From assembly GCA_937928165.1 (NCBI GenBank), contig CALFVT010000002.1, positions 1-64,000 of the forward strand: a stretch of 64,000 bases of DNA, given 5' to 3'. The notes beneath the pieces were generated by a model that had not been told where the DNA came from, searched no databases, and worked only from the letters and a program-made list of their open reading frames with translations. Made by a program: the position numbers and the translations under genes. Shown here piece by piece: positions 25,208 through 33,874 of the stretch (the stretch's first letter is position 1; each line of letters starts with the position of its first letter). Source of the stretch: an uncultured Caulobacterales bacterium (GTDB taxonomy: Bacteria > Pseudomonadota > Alphaproteobacteria > Caulobacterales > Maricaulaceae).

Positions 25208-26010
25208 TGAGCTCTATATTTCGCATTCCTGATTATGTTCTCTATGGGGCGATGGTTGCCTTAATTGTTATTTATTCTAATGTGGCTAATGACGAGCAAG
25301 ACGCTCCTCAACCGCCTAAAAATATTGGTGATCTTTTACCCGGTGATAGCCCCCGCGATCCGGATGTTTTAGTCAATATCGCTGCGCCGCAATCCGGCGT
25401 TGGCACGGCCTTTGCGATTGCGCAAAATGGCCGCTGGCTTACGGCGCGTCATGTGGTCGATAGCTGTGATCAAACGGCCCTACGGATGAGCCGTGAAAAA
25501 TTCCTGCCCGTTAAAGTGACTATATCACCGGATTCTGATGTGGCGGTTTTAACAAGTAATTGGGTTCGTGAGCCTATACGCTCTGATCTTTACAGCCCTC
25601 GGCATATCGGCGAAACAGGGTTTTTCTTTGGCTTCCCCCAGAGCCGCCCTGGCGAGGTCAGCGGAAAGCTTATTGGGCGCGGACGCATGAAAGTCAAAGG
25701 GCGTTACCGCACAGAGGAGCCAATATTAGCCTGGGCAGAGACCGGGCGGTCACGCGGACTTAAAGGCTCTCTTGGAGGGCTTTCCGGCGGGCCTGTTTTG
25801 GATAGCGACGGGGAGATTATCGGACTCGTCTCAGCGGAAAGCCTTCGCCGCGGGCGGGTATATTCGGTTGCGCCGCGTAATTTACGGCCCTATATCACCG
25901 AAGATCAAGCCTATGAGGCCCGTGCCATCTCCCGCGAGACTTATGGGCTTCAAGCGGATGCTTATCGCCGCAATCGCCAAATCGCGCAGGTGGTCTGCCT
26001 TGTGCAATAG
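25207..26010 (+). CDS. Membrane-anchored trypsin-like serine protease
   Basis: A 267-residue protein with one N-terminal hydrophobic helix (VLYGAMVALIVIYSNVA) and a trypsin-like domain. The triad is visible: His in LTARHVVDSC, Asp in SPDSDVAVL, Ser in GLSGGPVLDSDGEIIG. There is no PDZ domain, so it is not a full DegP/HtrA. It probably acts in the periplasm. The ATG overlaps the stop of the DUF350 gene, which suggests a functional pair. An extensin-like gene follows after 24 nt. Confidence 0.85.
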   Translation: MSSIFRIPDYVLYGAMVALIVIYSNVANDEQDAPQPPKNIGDLLPGDSPRDPDVLVNIAAPQSGVGTAFAIAQNGRWLTARHVVDSCDQTALRMSREKFLPVKVTISPDSDVAVLTSNWVREPIRSDLYSPRHIGETGFFFGFPQSRPGEVSGKLIGRGRMKVKGRYRTEEPILAWAETGRSRGLKGSLGGLSGGPVLDSDGEIIGLVSAESLRRGRVYSVAPRNLRPYITEDQAYEARAISRETYGLQADAYRRNRQIAQVVCLVQ

Positions 26011-26034
26011 GCCTAAGATGCGTCAATAAAAAGC

Positions 26035-26760
26035 GTGAAGGTCTTGCGTAAATATCGCCGCCTCAAAGGCTACTTTAAATTTGCCGTTATTTTAATGATC
26101 TGTTTTTCAGGCTTTTGGGCGGTCAACCGTTATGTTCCGCCGCAGGATTTATTCTGGCGATCACTTGACCCCAATGCCCCCATTGGCATGGCCACATCCA
26201 CCCAACTTTTACGGGTCAGCCTATCGCCAAACACATCTTGCAAAGCGCTGATCCTTCGGGCGGAAAATTTGCACACAACCCCCGCCCCGCCCAAAGACGG
26301 CCCGCAGATATGCGGATGGAACACAGCTCGATATGTGTCCGCGCGCGCAGGTGCCCGCCTCGCCCCTGGTGAGGCGGCTATGCAATGCCCCCTCGCCCTT
26401 GGCGTTCATATATGGACAGGGGAGATTGACCGCGCAGCGCAAGATATTTTCGGCGCAGACCTCATTAAAATCCATCACGCCGGAACCTATTCTTGCCGCC
26501 GCCAAAGAGGCAATAACTCCGGCGCATGGTCAGAACATGCCTTTGCCAATGCTTGGGATATCACTGGCTTTAGCCTATCCAATGGCGAGGTGATTTCCGT
26601 TTTGAAAGATTGGGACGGAGACGCGGATAAAAAGCGCTTTTTGCGGCAGGCGAGACAATCCGCCTGCAAGATTTTTCGCGTAACATTATCGCCGGATTAT
26701 AATACCGTCCATAAAGATCACTTCCATATTGATATGGGCCCGCAAAAATCCTGCCGCTAG
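26035..26760 (+). CDS. Extensin-like family protein
   Basis: A 241-residue protein with an N-terminal anchor (FAVILMICFSGFWAV, about residues 17-31). The rest matches the extensin-like C-terminal family (PF06904). Diagnostic residues are HHAGTYSCR, W-S-E-H-A-F-A-N-A-W-D-I and HKDHFHIDMGP, the His and Asp of a metal site like that of D-Ala-D-Ala carboxypeptidases. A peptidoglycan-processing role is inferred. The start is a GTG at 26035, because the nearby ATG at 26018 runs into a stop after three codons. It converges with the DUF2793 gene 3 nt away. Confidence 0.8.
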   Translation: MKVLRKYRRLKGYFKFAVILMICFSGFWAVNRYVPPQDLFWRSLDPNAPIGMATSTQLLRVSLSPNTSCKALILRAENLHTTPAPPKDGPQICGWNTARYVSARAGARLAPGEAAMQCPLALGVHIWTGEIDRAAQDIFGADLIKIHHAGTYSCRRQRGNNSGAWSEHAFANAWDITGFSLSNGEVISVLKDWDGDADKKRFLRQARQSACKIFRVTLSPDYNTVHKDHFHIDMGPQKSCR

Positions 26761-26763
26761 TGT

Positions 26764-28062
26764 TTATTGCGGCGCATTCCAGTGACGGAATTTCGGGATA
26801 AAAAATGTAAAATTACGAAAGCCACCGCTTGATGCGTCCGTCGCCCCAACTGTATAATTTTCAGGAAACCCCGTTGTAATATCACTTGCGCGGTTATTTA
26901 AAAAACAGCAGATGCTCGGGCCAACCGATAAAAAGGACGCAGAGCTTGAAACATCCGGAAGTGAAAACTGGCATAATCCAGGCGTATGCGTTTGTATATA
27001 ACGTATAACCGTGCCGGGGCCGCTCACGCCGATAGCAAACATATACCAGCCCTGCGTTAACAGAACAGGTTCATCGGCAGTAAACTCCTTACCGCCGCTA
27101 GCTCCAATTATCTTAGCGCCAAAGTCGGCTCGCCGCTGACCCACTCGCCAATTATTTCCATCCGGCTGTCCAATATCAAAAATGCCAAGACGCATAACCG
27201 CGTCAGGGTTTGACGAAGGGGTCACAACAACGACAAGTCCGCCCGTGATATATGTTGGGCGGTCAACCCACATCGCGCCAAAGTAAACCCCATTCGCCGG
27301 AAGTGTCAGATTCGACTGCGCTATCGGGATTGTTAAAAGATTAGGAAATCCAAAAAACTCTTGGCCATCACCTGTATTGGGCATTGTCGGCAATAACATA
27401 TCACGGCCCGTCCCATGTTCGAACCGGACATCCGCCGTTGCTTTATCAATACGTAATGCATTGATAAAGCTATCTCCGTCAGGGCTTACATTGACAGAGA
27501 AGTCATTATTACCCGTCAAACCCATTTCCGCATGACCGTTAAACGCACTTTGGTATAATAGGCTTGCGGTATCAGTCTCAGCCGCCTTATTGATCTTAAA
27601 TTGATGTCCCGCTCCATCATGATTAAACAAGGACGCTTCGGATTGCAGCAAGAGCTTATTCACATCATCGGCCGTGCCGTTAATACCAAACCGCGGGGCC
27701 ATTTCAGAGGATGACGCCGCGCCGCCTGATAAGGCCTGCCACTGCCCCTCTTCAAAAACAAGCATCAGGGACTGATTCTGATCAAAGGCCTGCCAACCGG
27801 TTTGCGGCGTATAAAACGCCCATGCTCCGTCTTGATAAGCGGCAATCTGGCCCGCGCGATTTTTAAAATCACCACTTGGTGTTGAACCCACAATAAACCG
27901 CATCCCATTTTCGGGAGATTCAGGCGGTATATCACCTATGGAGATAATTGAAAGTTGTACTAAGGCATCCATCGCCCGGATGGCTTCATTATGGGTTACA
28001 TGTTTTTGCGCTTGGGCAGGTGCAATATATGGCAAATCCAGATTAGGTGTTGTTAGGCTCAT
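26764..28062 (-). CDS. DUF2793 protein (phage/GTA-tail-related)
   Basis: A 432-residue protein. The N-terminal 125 residues are a DUF2793 domain, with L-P-Y-I-x-x-A-Q-A-Q-K-H-V-T-H-N-E-A, the pattern found in alphaproteobacterial gene-transfer-agent and prophage tail modules. The C-terminal 300 residues look like beta-rich adhesin or carbohydrate-binding sequence. No other phage or GTA genes are near. It lies at the edge of the polysaccharide locus, so it may be a surface protein that reused the domain. GAGGATATC precedes the ATG. Confidence 0.72.
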   Translation of the reverse strand: MSLTTPNLDLPYIAPAQAQKHVTHNEAIRAMDALVQLSIISIGDIPPESPENGMRFIVGSTPSGDFKNRAGQIAAYQDGAWAFYTPQTGWQAFDQNQSLMLVFEEGQWQALSGGAASSSEMAPRFGINGTADDVNKLLLQSEASLFNHDGAGHQFKINKAAETDTASLLYQSAFNGHAEMGLTGNNDFSVNVSPDGDSFINALRIDKATADVRFEHGTGRDMLLPTMPNTGDGQEFFGFPNLLTIPIAQSNLTLPANGVYFGAMWVDRPTYITGGLVVVVTPSSNPDAVMRLGIFDIGQPDGNNWRVGQRRADFGAKIIGASGGKEFTADEPVLLTQGWYMFAIGVSGPGTVIRYIQTHTPGLCQFSLPDVSSSASFLSVGPSICCFLNNRASDITTGFPENYTVGATDASSGGFRNFTFFIPKFRHWNAPQ

Positions 28063-28213
28063 GATATCCTCAGTAAATTTCTACTCTATCTGAGCCTATA
28101 GGCTAATCAGCCTGCGTGGATTTATTAGCGGCAAGAGCTCTTAAACCACGGTTTTTTCAATAAAACTTCATGAAGATTTGATGCGTTTATCCTACAAAAT
28201 AAAAGTCATCGCT

Positions 28214-29539
28214 TTATGCGCTTAGAATTTCATCAATGTCACTTTGCGTAAGATGTGGGAGTAAATTAAATGGCTCAACCTGCTCATTTTGGGCTAAGGC
28301 TCGATAAATATTTAATAGTTTCGACTTTTGAGCTGTCCATTTATATGGGGGTTTCAACGAAATATGAGGCCGGGTCTCTGTTAAGAAAGATTTCATATTT
28401 TCAAAAGCCTGAACAATCGCCTCTGTTTGATAGTTTTTAGCAATCACCCCGCATTTAGACATGCGCACAAATTTTTCGACCTCAGGCAAGGGCGTCACTA
28501 AAACAGGAAGCCCCGCATCAACAGATTCAAAGAGTTTATTCGGCAAGGCATATTTATATGACAAACAGCTCGGCTGAATAGCGATTATAGAGAAGTCAAA
28601 TATCGTTATCTTTTCTTTTAACTGATGATGCGCAACAGGCTCTAAAAATTTTATTTGGTCTAATACACCACAGAATAATGCAAGACTGCGTAAATGATCT
28701 ATATAGTCTTGCGAGCCTTTTCCAATGATCGTGATGTTTACGTCGGGCGCTTTTGATAAAGCCGATATGACCTGTTCATATCCCCGACTCGGCTGCACCG
28801 CGCCAATACAAACTGCTGAAATTTTATCATTTTTATTTTTTACACGGCCCAACCTTGGCTGGACTTGAGCCGAATTCTCTGGCGTATTCAAAATAACGGC
28901 AGGTTTTTTTATTTTATAATCTTGCTTTAATTGAGCCGCAATCGTTTCTGAGACTGTTAAAACATAATCCACAGCCTTTATCGCTCGGCCTTCACACCGG
29001 CGGTGAAGCCATTTAACAGGTAAGGGCGCCGCAAGGTTACGGCTATTTTCATATTCATGTGAATCATATATAATTTTGCAGTCAATCTCTTTAGCAAGCC
29101 GAACACCCGCCGCCAAAGTTGATAGATCATTCGCATGGATAATATCCGGACTAAAGTCTGACACCGGCGCAATCAATGCCTCATAACTTATCTTCGGCCA
29201 TAGCCAGGCTCCGGCAAGCAGTTTATACCAAGCTTGCTGCGCAGACTGTGCTGATGGCGGCGGCGAGGAAGCAACAGCCGGCTTAGGTGTTGATAAGGCC
29301 GCGCGAGGCTGTGAAGGAACAAAGTGCGCCTTAAGTGAAACTTTCCTGCGAAAATAACCGCTGCCGTCATGAAAACATAAGTTATAATCAGGGCTTGGCG
29401 GTAAAGACTGTGAATGTTTGACCTTATCAACAACGCAAAATATACGCGGTTCATAACCGCCGCTTTTTAAGGCGCTTAATAAACGGCTGACCCGTGAGTC
29501 CATATGGCCCGGATGATCGAGTAAAATGGCAACCCGCAA
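28214..29539 (-). CDS. Glycosyltransferase family 4 protein
   Basis: A 441-residue GT-B glycosyltransferase. The N-terminal half has the usual first domain (VAILLDHPGHMDSRVSRLLSAL), and IIHANDLSTLAAGVRLA lies near residue 135. The C-terminal half has the GT4 nucleotide-sugar region, with KYALPNKLFESVDAGLPVLVT as the conserved E-x7-E-like segment. The sugar and acceptor cannot be read. The start is a TTG at 29539, with no better in-frame ATG upstream and no clear ribosome-binding site. It belongs to the polysaccharide locus and is downstream of the wbp-like operon on the same strand. Confidence 0.82.
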   Translation of the reverse strand: MRVAILLDHPGHMDSRVSRLLSALKSGGYEPRIFCVVDKVKHSQSLPPSPDYNLCFHDGSGYFRRKVSLKAHFVPSQPRAALSTPKPAVASSPPPSAQSAQQAWYKLLAGAWLWPKISYEALIAPVSDFSPDIIHANDLSTLAAGVRLAKEIDCKIIYDSHEYENSRNLAAPLPVKWLHRRCEGRAIKAVDYVLTVSETIAAQLKQDYKIKKPAVILNTPENSAQVQPRLGRVKNKNDKISAVCIGAVQPSRGYEQVISALSKAPDVNITIIGKGSQDYIDHLRSLALFCGVLDQIKFLEPVAHHQLKEKITIFDFSIIAIQPSCLSYKYALPNKLFESVDAGLPVLVTPLPEVEKFVRMSKCGVIAKNYQTEAIVQAFENMKSFLTETRPHISLKPPYKWTAQKSKLLNIYRALAQNEQVEPFNLLPHLTQSDIDEILSA

Positions 29540-29682
29540 TGGTATCTGTCGGGACGTGCTTAAAATATGAGTCTCCGAAATTTAGTGGGTAAACCCCATT
29601 AACAACAAAATCCTAGGTCTTCAAACAAGGGCATCCCGTCATAGTAAGCTTCGTTAGCAAAGCAGCTGCAAAGTTAATTAGG

Positions 29683-29719
29683 TTTGCAATAACCTTATTA
29701 TAATTAAAATTATTGCAAA
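29683..29719. repeat. 10-bp inverted repeat between polysaccharide genes
   Basis: TTTGCAATAA (29683-29692) and TTATTGCAAA (29710-29719) are perfect inverted arms separated by 17 AT-rich bases. It lies 50 nt beyond the wbpE-like stop and 144 nt before the next glycosyltransferase start. It could be an operator, or an mRNA hairpin ending the wbp-like transcript. Confidence 0.5.
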
Positions 29720-29768
29720 GAAAACAGGCGCAAAATAAAACACCTACGCCCTATCTTATCAAAACAAA

Positions 29769-30890
29769 TTAAAGCGCTGCCTTCGCCGTTTCAATAATCA
29801 TGTCTTGGGTATTCTCATCCAAATAAGGGTGCATAGGGAGGCTGATGATATTACCAATGCAATCTTCTGTGTTGGCCATACCACCTGCGCCGCAAGGGTA
29901 ATGAGAGTAAGCAGTCTGCACATGTACGGGTTTAGGATAATACCGCGCAGTCGGAATACCCTTTTCCTTTAATGTGGCGGCAAAGGCCATAGGGTCTGGT
30001 ACCTCAAGGGTATATTGCGCCCAAGTCGAAACAACGCCTTCTAAAACCATAGGCACACGCATAGCCTTAGATCGTAGCCCATCATTATAACGTGCGGCTA
30101 CTTTGTTGCGGGCCTGTATTTCATCACTAAAAACGCTTAATTTAGGCAAAAGAATAGCTGCTTGAATCGTATCTAAGCGTGAGTTTAAACCAATGCGCAC
30201 ATTGTCATATTTATCGGCCCCTTTCCCATGAACACGGACACTATCCATAGCTGCAGCCAATGCATCATCATTCGTTAAAACCGCGCCGCCATCACCGTAA
30301 CAGCCCAAAGGTTTAGCTGGGAAGAAACTCGTTGTCGCAAGATCACACCACGCAAGCGGGTGCTGACCGTTAAGCGTTGTTCCAAAACCCTGCGCACTAT
30401 CGGCAATAAGTTTTAATCCATATTCGCGCGCCAGCGGCGCAATAGCTTCATAATTTGCAGACTGACCGAATAGATCTACGGCAATAACACCGAACATCTC
30501 CATATCGCCTGAGGCTTTAACCCCTTCAATCGCAGCTCTAAGAGAATGCGGGCACATGTTATAGGTTTCACGGTCAATATCGACAAAGACAGGAATGGCC
30601 CCCATGATGGCAATAATTTCCGCCGTCGCACAATAAGTAAAGGACGGGCAAAATACAGCCGCCCCGCGCGGGATTTTCCACGCCATCATTGGCAAAATCA
30701 GCGCATCTGTGCCATTAGCACAGCCTAAGACATGCTTAGCTTGCCCAAAATCGGCCAGCTTTTGCTCTAATTCCTTAACTTCAGGCCCCATAATATAGCG
30801 GCCCTCGGCCAAGACCTTATCAATACCGGCCATAATTTGCGGCCTTAAACGCGCTTGTTGGGCTTTGAGATCAATAAAATCAATACTCAT
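29769..30890 (-). CDS. wbpE: DegT/DnrJ/EryC1/StrS aminotransferase, WbpE-like
   Basis: A 373-residue PLP-dependent sugar aminotransferase. The PLP lysine is in TTSFFPAKPLGCYGDGGAV, the motif of the family, and ADSAQGFGTTL is the preceding PLP-contact segment. With WbpA-, WbpB- and WbpD-like genes next to it, the likely reaction is amination of UDP-2-acetamido-2-deoxy-3-keto-glucuronate at C3, as in WbpE of Pseudomonas. The start at 30890 is chosen because GGAGAC lies 7 nt upstream. It is 37 nt downstream of the WbpB-like gene, in one operon. Confidence 0.82.
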   Translation of the reverse strand: MSIDFIDLKAQQARLRPQIMAGIDKVLAEGRYIMGPEVKELEQKLADFGQAKHVLGCANGTDALILPMMAWKIPRGAAVFCPSFTYCATAEIIAIMGAIPVFVDIDRETYNMCPHSLRAAIEGVKASGDMEMFGVIAVDLFGQSANYEAIAPLAREYGLKLIADSAQGFGTTLNGQHPLAWCDLATTSFFPAKPLGCYGDGGAVLTNDDALAAAMDSVRVHGKGADKYDNVRIGLNSRLDTIQAAILLPKLSVFSDEIQARNKVAARYNDGLRSKAMRVPMVLEGVVSTWAQYTLEVPDPMAFAATLKEKGIPTARYYPKPVHVQTAYSHYPCGAGGMANTEDCIGNIISLPMHPYLDENTQDMIIETAKAAL

Positions 30891-30927
30891 AACAGTCTCC
30901 ACTAAATTTGCCGATTGATGAGGCAAG

Positions 30928-31887
30928 TCAGCCTTTTGGTAATTTTATGCTTTCGAGAACTTTTAAAACCCGAAGGCCTTCTTCTGCATCCGTAAACGGT
31001 ATATCGTCATTCACAATACAATCCAAGAAATGTTGACACTCTGATTTCAGCGGCTCACCTTTTGGAACATCGACATATTCAACATCGGCCTTCACAGGGA
31101 CGGGGACAGCGCCGCTAACATCAACAGAATGATTATAAATTGCGAGCTTTTCTTCCCACGGAGCCGTATCATCAAAAACGGCCATGGCGGTCTCACCAAT
31201 GACGACAAGTCTTTGTTCCTTAAACGGGTGAAGCCAACTCGCAAAGACATGAGCCCGCCCGCCCGATGGAAAGACCATATCTAGGCGCGATTCATCTGCG
31301 ACGCCGGGGGTGATGAAATCCAAACCACCACCTCGAACCTGCACAGGGGCCTCATCAAATAAGGCTAATAACATTGACACATCATGCGGCGCTAAGGACC
31401 AAAACGCATCCTCTTCTACGCGAAATTTTCCCATTGAGAGACGGTGGGAGTAAGCATAGCGTAATTGACCCAAATCACCGGCGCGAACCTTTTGGCGCAG
31501 CGCTACAAAAACAGGATGATATTGTAATAAATGCCCGACCATTAAAATGACGCCGGCCCGCTTCGCAGCATCTCGCATGCTCTCCCCATCCGCCACAGAA
31601 AGAGCTAATGGCTTTTCAACATAAACATGTTTACCCGCCGCAATAGCTTCAAGGCTTAGAGCTTTATGGTGCTCAGCCGGCGCCGCGATAACAACACCGG
31701 AAATATCATCATCAGTAAGCGCTTGTGTCATCGTCATCGCGGCAACGTTATGGGCATCGGCGTGAAATTTAGCCGCCTTAGGATTCGGGTCAACAATCGC
31801 TTTAAGCGCGCCAATTTCGGCAAAATTACGCGCGAGGTTTTTACCCCAATACCCACAGCCAATAACGGCAATTTTTACATTACTCAT
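30928..31887 (-). CDS. wbpB: Gfo/Idh/MocA oxidoreductase, WbpB-like
   Basis: A 319-residue NAD-dependent sugar dehydrogenase. The Rossmann motif is VIGCGYWGKNLARNF. The catalytic EKP is in HVYVEKPLALS near residue 95, and the HDVSMLLALF segment is in the C-terminal domain. In this context it should oxidise C3 of UDP-GlcNAc-uronate, as WbpB/WlbA does, to feed the aminotransferase next to it. It lies between the WbpD- and WbpE-like genes. Confidence 0.82.
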   Translation of the reverse strand: MSNVKIAVIGCGYWGKNLARNFAEIGALKAIVDPNPKAAKFHADAHNVAAMTMTQALTDDDISGVVIAAPAEHHKALSLEAIAAGKHVYVEKPLALSVADGESMRDAAKRAGVILMVGHLLQYHPVFVALRQKVRAGDLGQLRYAYSHRLSMGKFRVEEDAFWSLAPHDVSMLLALFDEAPVQVRGGGLDFITPGVADESRLDMVFPSGGRAHVFASWLHPFKEQRLVVIGETAMAVFDDTAPWEEKLAIYNHSVDVSGAVPVPVKADVEYVDVPKGEPLKSECQHFLDCIVNDDIPFTDAEEGLRVLKVLESIKLPKG

Positions 31888-31990
31888 GTGAATTCACGGC
31901 TTTAACCGTCCTTTAATGACAAACTTTTTGGGGTAAGCCTTCACCCTTTAAATCTTTACGAAACTTAACTTATGAGAACTGAAATTGCAA

Positions 31991-32566
31991 TCAGCTCTTA
32001 CGTATCAATGTGTCATTTATAACCTCATATTCATCCCCTGTTCGCGGACAAACCATATCATCTCTTAGCATTTCACCACTATGGGCCACCCACCCAATTT
32101 GTTTGGCTGGAACCCCCGCCATAACCGCATGGGGTTTTACATCTTTCGTGACGACGGCCCCTGCGGCTATAAAGCAATATTGCCCAAGTTCATGACCACA
32201 AACAATCGTTGCATTCGCCCCTATCGTCGCCCCTTTACGCACAAGAGTCTGCGCATATTCATCTCGGCGATTAACTTCCGAACGCGGCGTCGTAACATTT
32301 GTAAAAACCATAGATGGTCCGCAAAAGACGCCATCTTCCAAAATAACACCTTTATAAAGGGCAACATTATTTTGAATTTTACAGCCATTTCCAATTATAA
32401 CATCGGGGCCCGCCATGACGTTTTGACCTAATGAACAGTTCTGACCAATCGTCGTTCCGGGAAGAATATGACAAAAATGCCAAATCTTAGTCCCTTGGCC
32501 AATAGATACATTATCGTCAACATAACTACTTTCATGACACATATAGTCAGCGGGAGTATTCATCAT
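31991..32566 (-). CDS. wbpD: Sugar N-acetyltransferase, WbpD-like
   Basis: A 191-residue left-handed beta-helix acyltransferase with hexapeptide repeats (IGQGTKIWHFCHILPGTTIG, then CSLGQNVMAGPDVIIG). It acetylates the 3-amino group of UDP-GlcNAc(3NH2)A in the WbpD/WlbB family. Motif RKGATIGANATIVCG is near residue 110. AAGGTG lies 7 nt before the ATG at 32566; a second ATG follows directly. It is the first gene of the three-gene minus-strand operon with the WbpB- and WbpE-like genes. A glycosyltransferase gene runs the other way from it. Confidence 0.85.
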   Translation of the reverse strand: MMNTPADYMCHESSYVDDNVSIGQGTKIWHFCHILPGTTIGQNCSLGQNVMAGPDVIIGNGCKIQNNVALYKGVILEDGVFCGPSMVFTNVTTPRSEVNRRDEYAQTLVRKGATIGANATIVCGHELGQYCFIAAGAVVTKDVKPHAVMAGVPAKQIGWVAHSGEMLRDDMVCPRTGDEYEVINDTLIRKS

Positions 32567-32692
32567 TATAGCACCTTATTATCAGTTTACCCTTTACATA
32601 AGTTGACACCTATATTCTCTTATAGAAGAATATCAATAAAGTTGGTTGGATTTTTATCTTATCCACACATCACGAGACATAATAGTTATTTT

Positions 32693-33844
32693 ATGCATAT
32701 CCTACTTCTAACACGTCATTACCCGCCTGAAGTCTCTGGTGGGGCGCGGCGCCCGAGCTTATTAACCAAGGCGTTAAGGCAGCTTGGACACCGCGTCACA
32801 GTCGTATCCCCCTTCACATTAGAGGATCAAGACAGCATTACAGTCAAGGATAAAGCCATAGATAACGGCATTTCTAACCTTAATAATTCAAGTCCAACTC
32901 TTCAAGCTAAGAGCCGCTTCTCCTCCGTTAAATCAGTTATCCGCTTATGGGTCTATTGGCCCGATGACAACATACGTTGGGCACTAAGGGCCGTTCAGAC
33001 CGTAAAACATAAAGACATTCAGCCGGATTGGATTATGACAACCAGCCCGCCAGAATCCATACATATCGCTGGGCAGCTTTTATCCAAACATTTAAACGTG
33101 CCTTGGGTCGCTGAGATGCGAGACACATGGACTGAATTTCCGCACCGTAAAATATTAGCTAAGTCCCGTTTTAGGGCTGCTGTAGAGAAGTGGATTGCCC
33201 GCAGAACACTTGGGCATGCCAATGCTATAACCGCTGTATCAGAAGCCGTCATGAGTGAAGCTAGAAAATATGTTCATATAAATACACCAGAATGCATCAT
33301 TCCTCACTTCAGCGCGCCCCCTCCCGCGCCTGTTAAGCTTGATGAAACGGCTTTAAATCTAGTCCATACAGGCGGCTTCATAAAATCAGACCATCGGCGA
33401 GAGCTAAGCCCTTTATTAAACGCGCTCGAAACTGTTTTCAAAAAACAAAAAAAACTTGTCTTTCATATTGCAGGCCCTTTAACGCAAGAGGAGCATCAGA
33501 TGGTTAATGCCGCCCCCTTTCCAGTTAAATGGCACGGCTCTATCAACCTTAATCAAAGCCAAGCCCTTCAAGCCGGTGCAGATGGTTTAATTTTATATAC
33601 GGCTTCAAACAGTCATGCTTTGCCAGGGAAATATGCTGAATATGTGTTAACAGGAAAACCCATATTTTATATGGGTCATGGGGATTGGATGTCACTTGTC
33701 GAAGATGACAGCACATTAGAACCTTTAATAAGCGGAGCCATCAACTTAAAGAAAAACACACAAATCACACGGAAAGGCGGCTATACACATATCAAAGCCG
33801 CCAAAGAAATTTTAGACTTCTTAAACCATGCCGAGCGCGGTTAA
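32693..33844 (+). CDS. Glycosyltransferase family 4 protein
   Basis: A 383-residue GT-B glycosyltransferase. It starts MHILLLTRHYPPEVSGGARRP, the typical first strand and glycine-rich loop of GT4 enzymes such as WbuB-like aminosugar transferases. A second segment is WVAEMRDTWTEFPHR. The C-terminal LPGKYAEYVLTGKPIFYMG is the nucleotide-binding end. I start it at 32693; a longer frame from 32468 would overlap the WbpD-like gene on the other strand. It converges with the WbpA-like gene. Confidence 0.8.
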   Translation: MHILLLTRHYPPEVSGGARRPSLLTKALRQLGHRVTVVSPFTLEDQDSITVKDKAIDNGISNLNNSSPTLQAKSRFSSVKSVIRLWVYWPDDNIRWALRAVQTVKHKDIQPDWIMTTSPPESIHIAGQLLSKHLNVPWVAEMRDTWTEFPHRKILAKSRFRAAVEKWIARRTLGHANAITAVSEAVMSEARKYVHINTPECIIPHFSAPPPAPVKLDETALNLVHTGGFIKSDHRRELSPLLNALETVFKKQKKLVFHIAGPLTQEEHQMVNAAPFPVKWHGSINLNQSQALQAGADGLILYTASNSHALPGKYAEYVLTGKPIFYMGHGDWMSLVEDDSTLEPLISGAINLKKNTQITRKGGYTHIKAAKEILDFLNHAERG

Positions 33845-33874
33845 ACAGTCTTAAGAGTTGAAATAAATTTGCGC

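Noticed and set aside
26764-28062. A prophage or gene-transfer-agent cluster
   Set aside because: Only one tail-related domain is present; no capsid, terminase or other tail genes are near.
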